DNA from: Flavobacteriaceae bacterium
GTDB lineage: Bacteria; Bacteroidota; Bacteroidia; Flavobacteriales; Flavobacteriaceae
NCBI GenBank assembly: GCA_013042315.1
Contig: JABDQM010000074.1
Span: 1 to 42,889 of the forward strand
Reading direction: 5' to 3'
Length of the DNA: 42,889 nucleotides
Notes under the pieces: model-generated
The model's input: only the letters and a program-made list of their open reading frames with translations
The model's database searches: none
Told to the model about the DNA's origin: nothing
Part shown: positions 39,227 through 42,889 of the stretch, one piece after another
Layout of the letters: the number at the start of each line of letters is the position of its first letter
How positions within the stretch are numbered: the first letter of the stretch is position 1
Made by a program: the position numbers and the translations under genes

Positions 39227-40471
39227 TTACGTCAAAATATTCCCAATTGAACCCTTTTTTGTAGGAACCAATTCCAGGATGGATGTGGGTTTTAAATCGG
39301 GCTCTATTCTATGTGAAACAAAAACTATAGCCGTATTGCTTTCGCTTCCAAGTTTGTTGACGAGATGTACCACCAATTTTGCAGCCCTGTCGTCCAGGTC
39401 GGCTGTTGGTTCGTCAAGAATGAGCAATAGCGGTTGTTTAATCATCGCCCTGGCACACATTACCAGCCTTTGACGACCTTTGCTTAATTCATGAAAATAT
39501 AAATCCTTATGTTTCTCTAAACCGAGCAGGCTAAGCCAGGCTTTTGCCAGGCTTTTCTGCTGTTCCGTGGGGCGGGTGTAAAGTCCGATAGAATCTACCA
39601 GCCCTGAGATCAGCATATGTTCCAGGGTATGGTATCCCCTGAAACTGTCCGTAAGGGCCGGGGTGATGTATCCTATGTGTTTCTTGATATCCCAAACACT
39701 TTCGCCGCTGCCTTTTTTCTGGCCGAAGAGCAAAATGTCTTGTCCATAGGCCTTTGGGCTGTCTCCGGTGATTAAAGATAAAAGTGTGGTCTTTCCACTG
39801 CCATTGGCTCCCCTTAATTCCCAAAAATCTCCCACGCCTATCTTCCATGAGATGTTTTGTAGTACAGGCTTGTCTCCAAAAGCGACAGAAACATTTTTTA
39901 GTTCCACAAGAGCATGATGAAAAGATGTATGTTTTTGTGGTGACTCAGGAAAGTTGCCCCGAAAATATGTTTTCTCCTCATTGTGATTTTCACTGTTCTC
40001 TGGAATTTCTGAAATTATCTCAAGATTCTGGCCCTCCCATAATGCATACTTTTCTATAAAGGGTAGCAAGTCGGATTTACGACTTAGGATTTGTATAATA
40101 ATGGTTGATTCTTGTAGCTCCTTGATTTTTTTAAGCAATTCATTTCGCGCCGACGGATCGAGATTATCAAAAGGATTGTTGAGAATGATAAAGTCGGGTT
40201 CTTCAGATAAGATATAAGAAAACAGTGCTTTTTTACGCTCTCCGCTAGACATGGATTGAAGGCTCTGAGCGTGATTCCGGGTAAGGATCTTCCGATCGTG
40301 TCTGCGCTCTTCCTCCATCCACTTTTGAATTTCAGAAGTTGAGAAGAGGGCTCCTTTTTTCCGCCGAAGAAATTTAAAATTCTCAGGTAGGGGCCCGTTA
40401 AGCAGCTGATCTATCAGGCCACTTAGCGGGATAGAATTTTCCGTAAATATTGCCCAATTTTGCGGTTTCAT
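39227..40471 (-). CDS. Two-domain soluble ABC ATPase (ModF/PhrA-like); N-terminal half degenerate, C-terminal half intact
   Basis: 414 aa. C-half: Walker A 'GANGSGKTT', 'LSKGRQRLVMCARAMIKQPLLLILDEPTADLD', 'FVSHR'. N-half: 'MSSGERKKALFSYILSEEPDFIILNNPFDNLD' but no GxxxxGKS/T. Confidence 0.9.
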   Translation of the reverse strand: MKPQNWAIFTENSIPLSGLIDQLLNGPLPENFKFLRRKKGALFSTSEIQKWMEEERRHDRKILTRNHAQSLQSMSSGERKKALFSYILSEEPDFIILNNPFDNLDPSARNELLKKIKELQESTIIIQILSRKSDLLPFIEKYALWEGQNLEIISEIPENSENHNEEKTYFRGNFPESPQKHTSFHHALVELKNVSVAFGDKPVLQNISWKIGVGDFWELRGANGSGKTTLLSLITGDSPKAYGQDILLFGQKKGSGESVWDIKKHIGYITPALTDSFRGYHTLEHMLISGLVDSIGLYTRPTEQQKSLAKAWLSLLGLEKHKDLYFHELSKGRQRLVMCARAMIKQPLLLILDEPTADLDDRAAKLVVHLVNKLGSESNTAIVFVSHRIEPDLKPTSILELVPTKKGSIGNILT

Positions 40472-40503
40472 AGGATGAAGATGAGATAATTGATCCCTGA
40501 TTG

Positions 40504-40511
40504 CAAATATA
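40504..40511 (-). promoter_or_regulatory. Bacteroidota -7-like element (TATATTTG) upstream of the ABC ATPase cluster
   Basis: Reverse complement of 40504-40511 (caaatata) is TATATTTG, 32 nt before the ABC gene start. No clear -33 seen. Confidence 0.4.
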
Positions 40512-40575
40512 GACCTTCACAAAAAAGGATTGTAATCTAACAGCAGGTGGATTTAGGCACCTTTAAAATACAGTT

Positions 40576-42889
40576 CTAAAAATCAACTCTGATAACGACG
40601 TTAGGAGTAAGGCCCAATGAGTTTTGGGAAAAGGCGTTGACCTCGCCCATTGAGTCAGGCCTGAAAAATTGGCTAACGCTATTTTCCCGATTTAAAATGT
40701 TCCAGATTGAGAACCCGATCTGCGCCTTGGTGTTGGGCCCATTACATAGTGCATAAAGGGTAGACAGATCAACGCGCATATAATCGGTAAATCGAGTGGA
40801 GTTGCTGGCTTGAAAATTTACGGTATTGTTGATGACCGGTTCTTGGCTATCCGGCAAAGTAGTGGGCTTACCTGTTCTCCAGTTCCATCCGGTTGCCAGA
40901 CGGAGACGGCTGGTTTCGTATGTCAAACCCAGGGTTAGAGCGTGAGTAATATCATAATTGCTCGGGAACTCCTGTTCTGGGAGAGTTTGAAAGTAATAGT
41001 CAGCATTCAAGTGAGAATAACCTAGCCAGGCGGTCAGATGGTTTAGCTGTTTTCGTACTAAAAGATCCAGGCCTTTCGCGGTGTACCTGCCAATGGCGTT
41101 GGTGAATTCGTATTGGTTTTGGAATCCTTGACTCTGAGTGGTGATCCCTTCAACTTCTTTATAGAAACCCACTGCCTTGATCAACCAGCCCGACCTATTA
41201 AAACTTAGGCCCACTGATCCCTGTTTGCTGGTGATCACGGGAATGTCTTCATCGTCAGACAATTGCCAGCGACGTTTTTCGATACCCAAAAAATCGTTTT
41301 GGAAATTGACTACCTGAGAAGTGTTCTGGTGTTTGAATTCTCCCAGAAGTTCTACATTGAACCCGTTTCCTATCCTTTGATTGAAGCTCAGGCGTGGTTC
41401 AAGCAAATGACGCCGAAACTTATCCAGGTAATTATAACGCAGTCCGATTCTTGCAACGGATGCCCGGTTCTCTGAGGAATATGCCAGAGCTGTGAATCCG
41501 CTGTGAACTCTCAGGACATTTCCTTCTAGGCGTCTGAAAACCGGATCATCCACGTCATCAAGATTGGTAACCTTTGTTTCCGTGAACATGTAACCTAAAG
41601 ACCACTGTAGCCTGTTATTAAAACGAAGGTTGGTATTTAGCCGTGCTGCGGTCTCAGACACTTTATTTTCCTGTAAAAAACGTTGGTCGTTAAAGATGTT
41701 AGCGTTGATCGCTTGTAGCTTGTAATCGGTATTGTAGACTTGTAATTCACTATCTATCTTGTCATTCCACTGGCGCTTGTAATTGAGTCCGGCTGCCAAA
41801 GTACCTTGTTCAAGGCTACTTTCTCTGGTTTCCGTGTCATTGCTGATCACCGCATTTTCGTTAAAAATGAGCTCGTTATTGGCGTAGATAAAGTTAAGGC
41901 GGAGATGATCGGAATCTGAAATCTTCCAAAGCCACCTTATAGAGGTATCATAAAAGTCGAAACTCTTATCCGAATTTACTACGTCCGCCTCATTGTTCTC
42001 CACCTCTGTGTCTTGAGATATTCGCGAAAAGTATTCGGTATAGGTGGGACTCTCAACAAAGTCGTTGATCGCTTTTCTGGCGGCGATCTGAAGGGAGGAG
42101 CGCTCTCCCAGGGGAGTATCGACAAACCCACTTACATCGATAAAGTTAGCACTTAAAGAACCCGAAAAATCTTGGTTAAGTCGATCTTCTGTTTCCATGG
42201 AAATCGTACCTGAAACCCCATCTGTAAGATAGGTGGGAGAACCGTTAGTCCGGAGCGATACATTCTGGGTAATCATGGGATTGAACATGGAGATCAGACC
42301 AAAAAAATGACCTGATTGATACATTTTAATGTCATCCCAAAGGATAAGGTTCTGATCATTACTACCTCCCCGAATATTGATATCCGAAACGGTTTCATTC
42401 ACGCTTTGTATGCCCGGAAAGGCTTGCACGGCCTGCAGTACATCCGTATCTATGAGTCCGGGCAAAATACTGAACCGGTTGAAATCGATACTGTAGGAAC
42501 CGTCGTCAAGTTGGTCAATACCCCGGATCAGGTAGTCATATACGACGATTTCCGGGAGTTTGAGTTGCTGGGGCCGCAGGGCGATATCAATACATGCTCC
42601 GGGCTTAAAATTCCCTGGCTGTCCTACAAAACTGCTGTACCCTATAAAGCGAACAGAGATTTGTTCCTTAACTCCTTTGATTTCCAATTCAAAATAGCCC
42701 TTTTCATCGGTGATGACTGCTTGCGTTTTGGATTGTACAGTGGCAAAAGGAAGAGGATTCTTAGTAGTCTCATCGATGATGGTTCCGCAAAGGATTCGAT
42801 TCAAGGGACGTATTGCAATGAAATTGTTGGGTAATTCGGAGAATTGCAGGCCCGTCTCCCTGGATACATAATTGAGAATCTCTTTTATT
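40576..42889 (-). CDS. TonB-dependent receptor with carboxypeptidase-regulatory-like domain and probable STN domain; 5' end outside window
   Basis: 'RILCGTIIDETTKNPLPFATVQSKTQAVITDEKGYFEL', plug 'VLQAVQAFPGIQSVNETVSDINIRGGSNDQNLILWDDIKMYQSGHFFGLISMFNP', barrel to 'NVVIRVDF'. The reading frame stays open upstream of 42804 to the window end (IKEILNYVSRETGLQFSELPNNFIAIRPLNRILCG...). Confidence 0.92.
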   Translation of the reverse strand, partial: IKEILNYVSRETGLQFSELPNNFIAIRPLNRILCGTIIDETTKNPLPFATVQSKTQAVITDEKGYFELEIKGVKEQISVRFIGYSSFVGQPGNFKPGACIDIALRPQQLKLPEIVVYDYLIRGIDQLDDGSYSIDFNRFSILPGLIDTDVLQAVQAFPGIQSVNETVSDINIRGGSNDQNLILWDDIKMYQSGHFFGLISMFNPMITQNVSLRTNGSPTYLTDGVSGTISMETEDRLNQDFSGSLSANFIDVSGFVDTPLGERSSLQIAARKAINDFVESPTYTEYFSRISQDTEVENNEADVVNSDKSFDFYDTSIRWLWKISDSDHLRLNFIYANNELIFNENAVISNDTETRESSLEQGTLAAGLNYKRQWNDKIDSELQVYNTDYKLQAINANIFNDQRFLQENKVSETAARLNTNLRFNNRLQWSLGYMFTETKVTNLDDVDDPVFRRLEGNVLRVHSGFTALAYSSENRASVARIGLRYNYLDKFRRHLLEPRLSFNQRIGNGFNVELLGEFKHQNTSQVVNFQNDFLGIEKRRWQLSDDEDIPVITSKQGSVGLSFNRSGWLIKAVGFYKEVEGITTQSQGFQNQYEFTNAIGRYTAKGLDLLVRKQLNHLTAWLGYSHLNADYYFQTLPEQEFPSNYDITHALTLGLTYETSRLRLATGWNWRTGKPTTLPDSQEPVINNTVNFQASNSTRFTDYMRVDLSTLYALCNGPNTKAQIGFSIWNILNRENSVSQFFRPDSMGEVNAFSQNSLGLTPNVVIRVDF

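Noticed and set aside
42316-42834. 172-aa plus-strand ORF opposite the TonB receptor
   Set aside because: Antisense to the plug region of a convincing receptor; no recognised family.

Overview
The window looks like ordinary core chromosome from a marine-type member of the Flavobacteriaceae (Bacteroidota). This is inferred from Bacteroidota TonB/OmpA/OMP_b-brl-type outer-membrane proteins, TAnnTTTG promoter-like elements and a GESNYALAA tmRNA tag. I saw no transposase, integrase, CRISPR array or phage structural module. From left to right: a truncated tmRNA gene (ssrA, minus strand) at the left edge, which the ORF track does not show; saccharopine/alanine-dehydrogenase-like enzyme; PHP phosphodiesterase; kdsA; a LytS/LytTR two-component pair; an OMP_b-brl/TonB-type barrel; typA/bipA; a polyphosphate-glucokinase-like ROK protein; a membrane-module/NUDIX fusion; an MFS + sulfotransferase + arylsulfotransferase cluster; an ftsE-like ATPase divergent from a 1006-aa TPR protein and a plug-less barrel; an OmpA-family protein; a NYN/LOTUS protein; an amidohydrolase lipoprotein; DUF2911; asnB; an SLC13 transporter; gyrB; a DUF6588-like protein; mdh; secDF; a three-gene minus-strand cluster (degenerate two-domain ABC ATPase plus two tandem SpoIIAA/STAS-like paralogs); and a TonB-dependent receptor that runs off the right edge. 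The best candidates for something undescribed are the ABC-ATPase + twin STAS-like cluster (38434-40471), the membrane-module/NUDIX fusion (12150-12962) and the TPR + plug-less barrel pair (17496-22281). These functional proposals are inference and need homology, structure or experimental checks. Family names come from recognising motifs in the translations; no search was run.
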